DNA from: Tractidigestivibacter montrealensis
GTDB lineage: Bacteria > Actinomycetota > Coriobacteriia > Coriobacteriales > Atopobiaceae
DNA: 64,000 nucleotides
Assembly (NCBI RefSeq): GCF_024741235.1
Contig: NZ_JANSKA010000006.1
Span: forward strand, 62,001 to 126,000
Reading direction: 5' to 3'
A program made the translations under genes and the position numbers. Position 1 is the stretch's first letter. Every line of letters starts with the position of its first letter. The notes under the pieces are model-generated. The model did not search any database. It saw nothing but the letters and a program-made list of their open reading frames with translations, and was not told the DNA's origin. Positions 36,722-46,278 of this stretch are shown in pieces.

Positions 36722-38311
36722 ATGAAGAGGACGTCATCTACCACCCACGGACACGAGGAACTGCGCCTTCACGCCTTGAGGCATGTTGGCCGAGGAGTGC
36801 TGGCGGTTCTTCTCGCCCTGCTCGCCGCTACCGCAATGCCAGTGGCAGCCCGCGCAGACAACACGGCAAGCGGAAGCCCGGTGAGCCCGCCTGCCTCGAG
36901 CGGGGCAACCGTTGCCACGGGTACCACCGCGCCATCTGTGGCCACACAGAGCGGCATCTCGGGAAAGCGCCTTACGTTGGCGCAGCTCACGGCACTGTGG
37001 CAGAGCCTGCCGGAGGAGCCTAACTCCGACGTTGCCTTTTCGACGCCTTCGGATACCACGTCGAGCGACACCGCGTACACCGCCGGCGTCCTGAGCGATG
37101 ATGCGCTCGCGTACTCACAGGCCTACATCAACTTCATGCGCCAGCAGGCAGGACTTGACACCATCACGCTTGACTCCACGCTTAATGCCAACGCCGCGCA
37201 GGGAGCGCTAATCCTGGCAAAGCTCAACAAAGGACTCGATCACTTCCCATCCACGCCCGATAAAATCACCGACGCCCAAGCTAAGGCCGGCAAGTACGCC
37301 GTCTCGACAAGCAGCCTGTCAGAATCCCCGTCCTATGGGGGGCATTACAACTTCCTCATCAAGGCTATTGGTAGCTTTATGGATGATTCCGATTCCAGCA
37401 ACCGCAAAATGATCGGCCACAGGCGTTGGCTGCTCAATCCTGGAGTCAAGCAGTTGGGCATAGGGGCCGCCGGAGTACCCATTGGAGAGTGGGACTGTTG
37501 GTACACTGCAGTGCGGGTGATGGATAACCCATGGAACGAGGAGCTTTACGACAGCTCCTACGGCACCACCAGCACAACAACAAGAAACGACTACGACTTT
37601 ATCGCCTGGCCAGCCTCCGGTGACATGCTCGGCAGCGCGTTCGAACCTGGCACCCCATGGTCAATCACGCTCAACCCCGCAGAATACAGCACGCCCAGCG
37701 CCAGCTCCGTCAAGGTGACCGTCACCCGGGAGAGCGACGGCACTGTGTGGAACTTCAGCAGCGGCTCGACGCCAACCGGCGGCTTCTTCAATGTAGACAC
37801 AAATTGGTATGCCGTTCCCAACGCCATCATCTTCGACCCCGGCAGCAGCAACGTTGGCTCCTCCTACGAAGGCACGTACCACGTGGATGTATCCGGGATT
37901 ACCTCCAAGTCAGGCTCTGCCGTAACGCTGAGCTACGACGTCAATTTCTCATCGCCGAGCCAGCCGACCACGCCGGATAACCCAAGCCAGCCCAGCCAGC
38001 CCACGACACCCGACTCTGGAAACCAGCAGACCCAGACCGTGACCATGTACCGCCTGTACAACCAGTGGTCCGGCGAGCACCTCTTCACCGAGTCCTACGA
38101 CGAGTACCAGTACCTCTGCTCCATCGGCTGGAGCGGCGAGGGCATCATGGCGTACTCCGACGACCAGCAGCGCGTGCCCATCTACCGGCTCTTCAACCGG
38201 TGGCTCACCCAGGGCACCCACCTCTACACCACGAGCTGGGATGAGTACTGCCAGCTTGGGGCTATCGGCTGGAATCAGGAGTCGATTGCCTTCTACGCCG
38301 TATCGAGGTAG
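36722..38311 (+). CDS. Secreted CAP/SCP-like protein with C-terminal DUF5648-type repeats
   Basis: 529 residues from the ATG at 36722, chosen because TGAGGT is well spaced before it. Signal peptide: LAVLLALLAATAMPVAARA. A CAP-type domain covers about 125-300: AYSQAYINFMRQQAGLDTI, LNANAAQGALILAKLNKGLDHFP, and GHRRWLLNPGVKQLGIGAA (the CAP GHxxxLL signature). A beta-rich domain and a Pro/Ser/Thr linker follow. The last 90 residues are two repeats (LYNQWSGEHLFTESYDEY and LFNRWLTQGTHLYTTSWDEY) of the DUF5648 type common on actinobacterial and Firmicute wall proteins. No sortase signal, so wall retention would rest on the repeats. The function is unknown. Confidence 0.8.
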   Translation: MKRTSSTTHGHEELRLHALRHVGRGVLAVLLALLAATAMPVAARADNTASGSPVSPPASSGATVATGTTAPSVATQSGISGKRLTLAQLTALWQSLPEEPNSDVAFSTPSDTTSSDTAYTAGVLSDDALAYSQAYINFMRQQAGLDTITLDSTLNANAAQGALILAKLNKGLDHFPSTPDKITDAQAKAGKYAVSTSSLSESPSYGGHYNFLIKAIGSFMDDSDSSNRKMIGHRRWLLNPGVKQLGIGAAGVPIGEWDCWYTAVRVMDNPWNEELYDSSYGTTSTTTRNDYDFIAWPASGDMLGSAFEPGTPWSITLNPAEYSTPSASSVKVTVTRESDGTVWNFSSGSTPTGGFFNVDTNWYAVPNAIIFDPGSSNVGSSYEGTYHVDVSGITSKSGSAVTLSYDVNFSSPSQPTTPDNPSQPSQPTTPDSGNQQTQTVTMYRLYNQWSGEHLFTESYDEYQYLCSIGWSGEGIMAYSDDQQRVPIYRLFNRWLTQGTHLYTTSWDEYCQLGAIGWNQESIAFYAVSR

Positions 38312-38350
38312 TCGCGCAACAGAAGCCCAGTGTCTCTGTGCGCAGAGACA

Positions 38351-38385
38351 CGCCCGTCAGCGTATCCGCTGGCGGGCGTTTTGCT
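38351..38385 (+). terminator. Terminator after the CAP protein gene
   Basis: Stem CGCCCG/CGGGCG extended inward by AGCG/CGCT, followed by TTTT. It sits between convergent genes and overlaps the end of the XRE gene region, so it may also serve as the minus-strand terminator. Confidence 0.75.
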
Positions 38386-38389
38386 GCAG

Positions 38390-38911
38390 CTACTTCCCCA
38401 TAGGCCTGTACGAGCCCGTTAGACGCTTCCGGCGCCGCAGCTGCGCGACAAAGTTCGCGAGCAGCACGAGCATGCCGGCTGCCGCGCACGCGTAGCCCAC
38501 AGGCACCAGCCAGAAGTCCTCGAGCAGCATGTCGCTCGCGTCCACGTAGCTCACTGAGTTCTCGGCCACCACGGCCAGCACCACCGCGACCACAATGAGC
38601 ATCGCCCCCACAAGGGACATCGCGAGGCTCATGCGCATCCACCTGCCCTCACTGCCATCGCGGATGAGCTTGTCGGCCATGTCGTTCTTCTCGTCTGTCT
38701 TGTCTGCCATGCCTTCTCCTCCCAGGATGAGCTCGTCGAGGGAGACGCCAAACGTCTGGGACATGGCGATGACCACCTCGATGTCTGGCAGGTTGCGGCC
38801 GTTCTCCCAATTGGAGACCGCCTGCCGCGTCACCCCAAGGCGCGACGCGAACTGCTCCTGCGTGAGGCCCGCGCCGGTGCGCACGGCCTTGACCCTCTCG
38901 CCAAATTCCAT
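38390..38911 (-). CDS. XRE-family regulator with C-terminal membrane helices
   Basis: A 173-residue protein. The N-terminal HTH_3 domain (MEFGERVKAVRTGAGLTQEQ, GVTRQAVSNWENGRNLPD) is followed by a charged linker (EKNDMADKLIRDGSEGRWM) and two hydrophobic segments (MSLVGAMLIVVAVVLAVVA and LVPVGYACAAAGMLVLLANF). It is a membrane-tethered DNA-binding protein that may sense an envelope signal. Targets are unknown; it is divergent from the helicase gene. Confidence 0.87.
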   Translation of the reverse strand: MEFGERVKAVRTGAGLTQEQFASRLGVTRQAVSNWENGRNLPDIEVVIAMSQTFGVSLDELILGGEGMADKTDEKNDMADKLIRDGSEGRWMRMSLAMSLVGAMLIVVAVVLAVVAENSVSYVDASDMLLEDFWLVPVGYACAAAGMLVLLANFVAQLRRRKRLTGSYRPMGK

Positions 38912-39132
38912 CGGTTCCCCTCCCCTCCTGGGCCCAGCATCACCCGGGCGAAGACTCCGCTCAAGAAAGCATAGCTTGCATGGACAACAACGGCACGACA
39001 ACAGAACTGTCGTGCCATCTACCAGTACGTTTGTCCCACACACTGCGCCAGAAGATGGTGACTCGATGTGCACGCGGGGAATCGCGTAAGCTAGTCCCTC
39101 GCACGTTTTCCCGTTGTTAGGAGCACCACTTC

Positions 39133-40671
39133 ATGGCCAAGCGCCGCAGCACCACCGCATCAACCACTATCACTGCCGAGAAGGACCTCCCCACCCGCTT
39201 CGAGGACCTCGGCCTCTCCGATCGCGCCCTTGCCGCCGTGAGCGACATGGGCTATGAGGCGCCCACGCCAGTCCAGGCTGCCTCGATTCCCGTCATTCTC
39301 GCAGGTACCGATGTTATGGCCGCCGCGCAGACGGGCACCGGGAAGACGGCTGCCTTCCTGCTTCCCGCACTCGACCGCCTGGGCCACGCGCGCCACGGGC
39401 AGGGGCCGCTCATGCTCGTGGTCACGCCCACGCGCGAGCTTGCCGCCCAGATCGAGGAGGTCGCAAATGCCATCTGCGCCCGCACAGGGCACACGGCCAC
39501 GGTCCTCGTGGGCGGCGTCTCCTACGAGCCGCAGCGCGCCGCGCTCCGCAAGGGATGCGACCTGGTGGTTGCCACGCCGGGACGCCTTATCGACCTCATC
39601 AACTCGGGAGACTGCAACCTCTCGCAGGTAGAGACCCTCGTTCTGGACGAGGCCGACCGCATGCTCGACATGGGCTTCCTGCCCGACATGCGCCGCATCG
39701 TGACCAAGACGCCGGCCTCACGCCAGACCCTGCTTTTCTCGGCAACGCTCTCCGATGACGTTCTGGACAACACAAAGTCGCTGGTCAACAACCCCGTGCG
39801 CATCGAAATAGCGCACAAGGGAACGGCCGCCGAGACGATTGACCAATACGTGCTGCCCATCTCGCACGAGGCCAAAAACGACGCCCTCATCGAGATCTTG
39901 CACCGCGAAGGCGCAGAGCGCGTGATTGTCTTTGTGCGCGGCAAGCACCGCGCCGACGCCGTCTGCCGGCACCTGCGCAAGGCAGGCATCGAGTGCGCCC
40001 CCATTCACGGCAACCGCAACCAGAACCAGCGTGCCAGCGCGCTGAGGCGCTTTGCCGACGGCGAGGTGGGCGTACTGGTGGCAACCGACGTCCTGGCACG
40101 CGGCATTGACATCCCCAACGTGGCATATGTGGTCAACCTCGACGTGCCCTCGGACGCCGAGGACTACATCCACCGCATTGGACGCACCGGACGCGCGGGC
40201 GAATATGGCTGGGCGCTCACCTTCGCCACGCCCGAGGAAGAATTCGACCTGCGCGACATCGAGCAGCTCATGGGCAAGAACATCCCCGTGTACCCCCGTG
40301 CGCAGGGCATCCCTTTGGGCGAGAAACCGCTGGTACTTGACCCCAATCGCACGCCCGCTGACCGTCTGCCTGGCAAGAAGGAGCGCAAGAAGCTGGTGGA
40401 CGAGCGCCGCGAGGAGCGCATGGCCCGCACCGCGGAGATCGTGGCGAGCCGCTCCCAGCACCAGCGCAAGGCGCAACCAAAACGTACGGCCAGCAAGGGC
40501 CGGCCAGTCGAGAGCGCCATCCCGCCCGAGAAGCCCAATGCGGGCCGTCGCCGCGGAAAATCCGCCCCTCAGCAGCGTTCTCAGGCAGAGGGTCGAAATA
40601 CAGCCGGCTGGGCAGGCAGGGAAAAGGGCCGACGCCATCCCGGCGACCACGGCGACATGCCGCGCCGCTAG
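39133..40671 (+). CDS. DEAD-box ATP-dependent RNA helicase
   Basis: A 512-residue RhlE/CsdA-type helicase that unwinds RNA duplexes in ribosome assembly or RNA decay. Motifs in order: Q-motif FEDLGLSDRALAAVSDMGY with PTPVQ, motif I AQTGTGKTAAF, PTRELAAQ, TPGR, VLDEADRMLDMGF, SAT, ARGIDIPNVAYVVNLDVP and HRIGRTGRAG. The basic C-terminal extension of about 110 residues (Arg/Lys/Gln-rich) probably binds RNA. The start follows GTTAGGAGCACC. Confidence 0.95.
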   Translation: MAKRRSTTASTTITAEKDLPTRFEDLGLSDRALAAVSDMGYEAPTPVQAASIPVILAGTDVMAAAQTGTGKTAAFLLPALDRLGHARHGQGPLMLVVTPTRELAAQIEEVANAICARTGHTATVLVGGVSYEPQRAALRKGCDLVVATPGRLIDLINSGDCNLSQVETLVLDEADRMLDMGFLPDMRRIVTKTPASRQTLLFSATLSDDVLDNTKSLVNNPVRIEIAHKGTAAETIDQYVLPISHEAKNDALIEILHREGAERVIVFVRGKHRADAVCRHLRKAGIECAPIHGNRNQNQRASALRRFADGEVGVLVATDVLARGIDIPNVAYVVNLDVPSDAEDYIHRIGRTGRAGEYGWALTFATPEEEFDLRDIEQLMGKNIPVYPRAQGIPLGEKPLVLDPNRTPADRLPGKKERKKLVDERREERMARTAEIVASRSQHQRKAQPKRTASKGRPVESAIPPEKPNAGRRRGKSAPQQRSQAEGRNTAGWAGREKGRRHPGDHGDMPRR

Positions 40672-40915
40672 GTCTCTCAGCAACGTTTGGGCAGCTGTCC
40701 TGCATCGAAACGCTTCTCGTTACACAAAAAATCGCTCCGTTGCGCCGAACTGCCTTTCGATGCAGCGTAATTATTTTAGAAGTTGTGACCACAACAGTTT
40801 GCTGCTCCTTACTCTCATATGCTGGCCCCGACAAACGGCGCTAGTCCGCAAAACACCACCACCCGCGGCTCGGCGCACCAGGCCAGACGGCCTGGCAAAG
40901 AGACCAGGAGCAACC
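40672..40915. other. Promoter-sized intergenic region before the DUF438 gene
   Basis: 244 bases with an AT-rich patch near 40765-40790. A sequence at about 40721-40745 (ACACAAAAAATCGCTCCG) loosely resembles the family B motif but has no partner, so I do not call an element. The plus-strand promoter of the DUF438 gene should be here. Confidence 0.35.
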
Positions 40916-42469
40916 ATGAGCAAGATGCTTGACCTCAACAAGAGCGTCCACGACCTCGCCCAGGAATTCCCCGAGTTCACCCAGGTCATGGTGAGCCTAG
41001 GCTTTACGGACATCGCCACGCCCGCGGCGCTCAACACGGTTGGCCGCATGATGACCGTCCCGCGTGGGTGCTCCATCAAGGGCATCGCTCTAGACGACGC
41101 CGTGAAGGCGTTTGAGGCAGCCGGCTTCACGGTCAGGAGCGAGGGTGCCGGCGAAGGCTCGCCCGCCGCCGAAGTCGCGCCCAGGCTCGACACCGGCGCA
41201 GAGCAGCAGGTAGATGTCCCTCTCGGCGCAAAGGTCGAGGGCCTCGACGAGGCCGGCCGCGCCAAGCTCCTCGAGAGCTACATAGCGCGCCTCTCGTCCG
41301 GCGAGTCGCTCGAGGATGTGCGCGCCGACTTTGTCGCGAACTTCAGCGACGTGGACGCCGGCGAGATTGCCCGCGCCGAGCAGGGCCTCATTGAGGGCGG
41401 CGCGAAGATCGACGACGTCCAGCGCCTCTGCGACGTCCACTCCGCGCTGTTCCACGGCGCCACCCGCGAGGAGAAGATCGCCAATGCCGAGGAGGCGGTG
41501 ATGGGCTCGCTCACGCAGGGCGCGGGGGACCTCAACACGAGGTTCCTCACCAACCTCCCCGGCCATCCCATGCACGTGTTCTCCCTCGAGAGCCAGGCCA
41601 TCTCCGAGCAGATCGCCCGCACGCGCGCCGCGCTGGGCACCCCCGACGCCATGGACGAGCTGCGCACCCTCTCCCAACTGGGCGTCCACTACGCCAAGAA
41701 GGGCGACCTCCTCTACCCCGTCCTCAAGGTCCGCCACGGTTACTCCGGTCCCTCCGACGTCATGTGGGGCGTCGACGACGAGATTCGCGCCGAGCTGCAC
41801 GCGCTTTTTGGCGCCAAGGAGCAGGACGCGGCCTGGCGCGAGCGCGCCGAGAAGGTCCTCACCCGCGCTGACGAGATGGTCTACAAGGAGGCAAACATCC
41901 TGCTGCCCCTGTGCGCCCAGAGCTTCTCGGGCGACGAGTGGCTCCAGATGTACGCCGACCTCAAGGGCTATGACCTGTGCCTCATTGAGGATGCCGGCAC
42001 CTGGGGCGCGGGTGAGGAGTACTGCCATCAGCGCGCGACGGCAGCCGAGAAGGGCACGGACAACCAGGCTGACGCCGCGGGCGCGGTGCAGCTGCCCACC
42101 GGCCGCCTGACCCCCGCCCAGCTCGACGCAATGCTCAACACCATCCCGCTGGAGATTACCTTCGTCGACGACACCGATATCAACCGCTACTGGAACGACG
42201 ACGGCGAGAAGAAGCTCTTCAAGCGCCCGTCTTCGGCGCTAGACCGCGAGGTCTGGAGCTGCCACCCGCCCAAGATCCAGGAGATGGTGCGCCATGTGAT
42301 CGCCACGCTCAAGAGCGGTGAGCAGGACTCCGTCGACATCTGGATGGAGAAGGAGGGCGAGCCCGTGCTGGTGCGCTACATGGCCGTGCGCGACCGCGAG
42401 GGTTCTTACGTTGGCACCATGGAGGTGGTCCAGCGCATGGGGTTCGCGCGAGACCACTTCAAGGCATAG
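40916..42469 (+). CDS. DUF1858-DUF438-PAS protein, hemerythrin-like
   Basis: 517 residues. An N-terminal DUF1858 segment (LDLNKSVHDLAQEFPEFTQV, MVSLGFTDIATPA), a variable linker, a DUF438 region at about 110-180 (LLESYIARLSSGESLEDVRA), a helical hemerythrin-like domain with candidate metal ligands (HPMHVFSLESQAI, HYAKKGDLLYPVLKVRHGY, KEANILLPL), and a C-terminal PAS-like domain (ITFVDDTDINRYWNDDGE, KIQEMVRHVIATLKSG, GTMEVVQRM). Such proteins are seen in anaerobes and are thought to sense redox state or small ligands; the output is unknown. AGGAG precedes the ATG at 40916. Confidence 0.85.
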   Translation: MSKMLDLNKSVHDLAQEFPEFTQVMVSLGFTDIATPAALNTVGRMMTVPRGCSIKGIALDDAVKAFEAAGFTVRSEGAGEGSPAAEVAPRLDTGAEQQVDVPLGAKVEGLDEAGRAKLLESYIARLSSGESLEDVRADFVANFSDVDAGEIARAEQGLIEGGAKIDDVQRLCDVHSALFHGATREEKIANAEEAVMGSLTQGAGDLNTRFLTNLPGHPMHVFSLESQAISEQIARTRAALGTPDAMDELRTLSQLGVHYAKKGDLLYPVLKVRHGYSGPSDVMWGVDDEIRAELHALFGAKEQDAAWRERAEKVLTRADEMVYKEANILLPLCAQSFSGDEWLQMYADLKGYDLCLIEDAGTWGAGEEYCHQRATAAEKGTDNQADAAGAVQLPTGRLTPAQLDAMLNTIPLEITFVDDTDINRYWNDDGEKKLFKRPSSALDREVWSCHPPKIQEMVRHVIATLKSGEQDSVDIWMEKEGEPVLVRYMAVRDREGSYVGTMEVVQRMGFARDHFKA

Positions 42470-42533
42470 GCGTCGCGGGTTTTCCGCGCGTCACAAGATA
42501 AAACATCGAACCGTAAGATCAAAGGAGTAGCAC

Positions 42534-42962
42534 ATGAACGAGATCCAGAACGAGCTTGCCGGGGCCACCGTTGCCCTAGGCGCAACCATCACCGCGGCCA
42601 TGGACGACGCGCCTGGCTTTGTCCCCTGTGGAACCCCCGCGCAGGTGGTTCTCGACGCGCTCAGCGCCGCCAGCGTGGCCGAGCCCGAGGCCAACCTGGA
42701 GCAGCGCGTCGCGCAGGTGCGCGGCTTCGTCGAGCACGTCTCCGGCCACCGCGGGGTGCCTGCCCACGTCGGAACGGACGTCGCGGCCCTCTCCCCTACC
42801 GGCAAGCAGCTTCTCGACGCGCTGTTTGGCTTTGCTGCCAGCGCAAACGCCGAGACCCTTTCGCCGGAGGACACCTCTTGGCTCTATCGCTCGCTGGCGG
42901 CCCTCGAGACCGGCGATGACGAGAAGGTCGGCGCGCAGCTCGCCGCAGCCGCGCGCGCCTAA
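42534..42962 (+). CDS. Unknown Ala-rich protein downstream of the DUF438 gene
   Basis: A 142-residue soluble protein, largely helical, beginning MNEIQNELAGATVALGATIT after AAAGGAG. Blocks such as PCGTPAQVVLDALSAASVAE and HRGVPAHVGTDVAALSPTGK look structured, but I recognise no family. It lies 64 bases after the DUF438 gene and before a strong terminator, so the two are probably cotranscribed and functionally linked. Confidence 0.6.
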   Translation: MNEIQNELAGATVALGATITAAMDDAPGFVPCGTPAQVVLDALSAASVAEPEANLEQRVAQVRGFVEHVSGHRGVPAHVGTDVAALSPTGKQLLDALFGFAASANAETLSPEDTSWLYRSLAALETGDDEKVGAQLAAAARA

Positions 42963-42988
42963 CCGAGGGAATCTCACGCACAAAGCCA

Positions 42989-43024
42989 CGGCGCCCAGGC
43001 TAGTTTCTGGGCGCCGTTTTTCGT
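42989..43024 (+). terminator. Rho-independent terminator of the DUF438 unit
   Basis: Stem CGGCGCCCAG with CTGGGCGCCG, 8-base loop, then TTTTTC. Confidence 0.92.
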
Positions 43025-43170
43025 GAAAGAGCCATCCTGGCCGAATCGCGCATCTCCTAGAGTTGGCTCCTGCTGGCGTACGCGCCGCAGTGCTCGCATA
43101 CAGAAAATAGGGATCCGGCGCGTGGTTTCCGCGAAACACAAAGACTACGTTGAAGCGGGATACCGGGCTG

Positions 43171-43424
43171 ACGCATAAAAAGGTCCTATCGGACGGGAGT
43201 TTCGACCTCGCTGCATAAAAATGCTATATTGGACAGCGCTGTCTTGTAGTTATTATCAAACTTGAAACTAACCTTACATAATTTTGTATATTTATTACAA
43301 GATATTCCTGCTTATGCAAGTATAGTTTCTATATTGATATATGTTGCTGGAAGGCACCGTACGATAGAGCATTTTTGTGCAGCAAACTACCGAATCCCGT
43401 ACGATAGAGCATTTTTGTACACGC
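43171..43424. mobile_element. MITE-like element, family B, copy 2
   Basis: About 254 bases. Two direct motifs at 43171 (GCATAAAAAGGTCCTATCGG within it) and 43211 point inward; two reverse motifs near 43357 and 43397 (ACGATAGAGCATTTTTGT) close the right side. The interior (43240-43350) is strikingly AT-rich compared with the genome. It sits 235 bases before nrdA and may influence its promoter. Confidence 0.65.
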
Positions 43425-43659
43425 GGAAGGGCACTGACGTTTACCAATCCTATTCGTTCATCCACTGACTACTGCATCTTGTGCTGTGAGAAACCCCGAC
43501 CACAACCACTGGCATTTATTGTCACTAATCTGATAGCATATGTTCCCAACGGCGGGACAGGCCGGCTAACCGCTTCCAAGGCGGGAACACCACGCATCCA
43601 GCACGCCACCCGTCGCCAAACTCACACACACGGCTCCTACGCCGCAGATCGGGGATCAC

Positions 43660-46236
43660 ATGCAGGTAACCAAGCGAGACGGCCGCACAGAGGCCTACGA
43701 CAGACAGAAAATCGCCCGCGCCATCGGCAAAGCACTCGCCGAGACGGGAGACCCCGTTGCCAGCGACGCGTCCGCGTTGGAGGCGCTCCTCTCACGAGTG
43801 GAGCAAGCCCTCGTCGCAACGGGCGCAACGGAGGTCGAGCAGATCCAGGACCTGGTAGAGCGCACGCTCATGGAAACCGGTCACTACGATGCGGCGAAGG
43901 CCTACATCCTCTACCGCCATCGCCGCGCGGAGCTGCGCGGCACCCGCCGCGCCATCTGCGCGCTGGCACTCGCCGAGCCCGCAGGCACCGGCGCCAGCCA
44001 GCCCGCCGGCGCATCCGGCGCCGCCCGCGACTTGGATGCCGTTCTCGCCAAGATCTCGCACGACTTCGACCCCGCCACCTACCCCCTCTCTGCGCTCGCA
44101 GCCAAGTTCCAGGGCTTCGCCAAGGCTTCGATGTCCGTCAATGAGCGAGAAAATGCGCTGGTACGTGCCGCAGTCGAGCTCACGACGCCAGAGGCTCCCG
44201 CCTGGGGCCTCATCGCCGGCCGGCTCCTCTCCTTTGTCGCCCAGCGCCGCCTTGCCAAGGAGGAGCAGGCCCGCGGACTGACCAGCCTCTACGACAAAAT
44301 CCGCTACCTCACCGACCAGGGCCTCTACGGCAGCTACATCCTCGAGAACTACTCGCGCGAGGAGATTGGCCAGGCCGCCTCCTGGCTCGACCGCACGCGC
44401 GACGAGCTGCTTGACTACCCCGGCCTTGACCTGCTGCTCAAGCGCTACGTGATATGCAGCCACGACCACGTGCCCCTGGAGTCCCCGCAGGAGATGTTCA
44501 TGGGCATCGCGCTGCACCTCGCCCTGCGCGAACGCCCGGAGGCACGCATGGAGTGGGTACACCGCTTCTACGACATGCTCAGCCAGCTCGAGGTCACCAT
44601 GGCCACGCCCACCATGTCGAACGCGCGCAAGCCGCACCACCAGCTCTCGAGCTGCTTCATCGACACCGTCCCCGACAGCCTCGAGGGCATCTACCGTAGC
44701 GTGGACAACTTTGCCATGGTCTCGAAGTTTGGCGGCGGTATGGGCATGTACCTCGGAAAAGTCCGCGCCAAGGGAGGAAGCATCCGCGGCTTCGAGGGTG
44801 CGGCGGGCGGCGTGGTGCGCTGGATCCGCGTGATCAACGACACCGCTGTGGCCGTGGACCAGCTCGGCGTGCGCGCAGGCGCCGTGGCCGTCTACCTGGA
44901 CGCCTGGCACCGCGACCTGCCGGAGTTCCTGCAGCTACGCACCAACAACGGCGATGACCGCATGAAGGCGCACGACGTCTTCCCGGCCGTCTGCTACCCA
45001 GACCTCTTCTGGCGCATGGCCGAGCAGGACCTCGACCAGGCCTGGCACCTCATGTGCCCCCACGACATCCTCACGGTGAAGGGCTACGCGCTGGAGGACT
45101 ACTTTGGCGAGGAGTGGGAGCGTCGCTACCTCGAGTGCGTTGCCGACCCGCGCATCCCCAAGCGCACCGTCACCGTGAAGGACGTCGTGCGCCTAGTGCT
45201 GCGCAGCGCCGTCGAGACGGGCACGCCGTTCGCGTTCATGCGCGACACCGTGAACCGCGCTAACCCCAACCCGCACGCAGGGATGATCTACTGCTCAAAC
45301 CTCTGCACCGAGATTGCCCAGAACACGAGCGAGATCCAGAGCGTCTCGCAGGAGGTCGTGACCAAGGACGGCGACACCGTAGTGGTGACCACCACACGCC
45401 CCGGCGACTTTGTGGTGTGCAACCTCGCAAGCCTCTCGCTGGGCCGCCTGCCCGTCGAGGACGACGCCCGCCTTGCTCGCACCGTACAGACTGTCGTGCG
45501 TGCCCTTGACAACGTGATCGACCTCAACTTCTACGCCCTCCCCTATGCCAAGGTCACCAACAGGCGCTACCGCTCGGTTGGCCTGGGCGTCTCGGGCTAC
45601 CACCACATGCTGGCCAAGCGCGGCATCATGTGGGAGAGCGAGGAGCACCTGCACTTTGCCGATGACGTCTTCGAGCGCATCAACTGCCACGCCATCGAGG
45701 CTTCCTGCCAGCTGGCCGAGGAGCGCGGCGCGTACGAGAAGTTCGATGGCTCGGACTGGCAGACAGGAGCATACTTCGAGAAGCGCGGCTACACGTCGCC
45801 AGCGTGGCGCGAGCTCGCCGCGCGCGTTGCCGCCTGCGGAATGCGCAACGCGTACCTGCTCGCCGTGGCCCCCACCAGCTCGACCTCAATCGTTGCCGGC
45901 ACCACGGCCGGGCTCGACCCCGTGATGCGCAAGTTCTTCCTCGAGGAGAAGAAGGGCTCCATGCTGCCGCGCGTGGCGCCCGAGCTCTCGCCCAAGACCT
46001 GGTGGTACTACAAGCCGGCGCACATGATCGATCAGACGTGGAGCATGCGCGCCGCGGGTGTGCGACAGCGCCACATCGACCAGGCGCAGTCCGTGAACCT
46101 CTACATCACCAACGAGTACACCATGCGGCAGGTGCTCGACCTCTACCTCGAGGCCTGGCGCGACGGCGTCAAGACCGTCTACTACGTGCGCAGCAAATCG
46201 CTCGAGGTAGAGGAGTGCGAGAGCTGCTCCAGCTAG
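43660..46236 (+). CDS. nrdA: Class Ia ribonucleotide reductase, alpha subunit
   Basis: Reduces ribonucleoside diphosphates to deoxyribonucleotides with NrdB as radical source. The 858-residue product has an N-terminal ATP-cone (MQVTKRDGRTEAYDRQKIAR to about 95), the active-site segment IYCSNLCTEIAQ (Asn, Cys, Glu), redox cysteines in HHQLSSCFIDTV and DFVVCNLASLSLG, the radical-relay KTVYYVRS pair of Tyr, and the C-terminal shuttle Cys pair ECESCSS. An ATP-cone implies dATP feedback control. GGGGATC precedes the ATG. nrdB follows after 42 bases. Confidence 0.95.
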   Translation: MQVTKRDGRTEAYDRQKIARAIGKALAETGDPVASDASALEALLSRVEQALVATGATEVEQIQDLVERTLMETGHYDAAKAYILYRHRRAELRGTRRAICALALAEPAGTGASQPAGASGAARDLDAVLAKISHDFDPATYPLSALAAKFQGFAKASMSVNERENALVRAAVELTTPEAPAWGLIAGRLLSFVAQRRLAKEEQARGLTSLYDKIRYLTDQGLYGSYILENYSREEIGQAASWLDRTRDELLDYPGLDLLLKRYVICSHDHVPLESPQEMFMGIALHLALRERPEARMEWVHRFYDMLSQLEVTMATPTMSNARKPHHQLSSCFIDTVPDSLEGIYRSVDNFAMVSKFGGGMGMYLGKVRAKGGSIRGFEGAAGGVVRWIRVINDTAVAVDQLGVRAGAVAVYLDAWHRDLPEFLQLRTNNGDDRMKAHDVFPAVCYPDLFWRMAEQDLDQAWHLMCPHDILTVKGYALEDYFGEEWERRYLECVADPRIPKRTVTVKDVVRLVLRSAVETGTPFAFMRDTVNRANPNPHAGMIYCSNLCTEIAQNTSEIQSVSQEVVTKDGDTVVVTTTRPGDFVVCNLASLSLGRLPVEDDARLARTVQTVVRALDNVIDLNFYALPYAKVTNRRYRSVGLGVSGYHHMLAKRGIMWESEEHLHFADDVFERINCHAIEASCQLAEERGAYEKFDGSDWQTGAYFEKRGYTSPAWRELAARVAACGMRNAYLLAVAPTSSTSIVAGTTAGLDPVMRKFFLEEKKGSMLPRVAPELSPKTWWYYKPAHMIDQTWSMRAAGVRQRHIDQAQSVNLYITNEYTMRQVLDLYLEAWRDGVKTVYYVRSKSLEVEECESCSS

Positions 46237-46278
46237 CGGCCCGCAACCCACTGCCCACAGACACACGAAAGGAAGCCC

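Noticed and set aside
40721-40745. Single sequence resembling the family B motif
   Set aside because: No paired motif at 40 bases and no inverted partner; too weak to call an element.
43171-43424. Regularly spaced repeats considered as a CRISPR array
   Set aside because: Only two repeats per side, in opposite orientation across an AT-rich core, with 14-base spacers and no cas genes.
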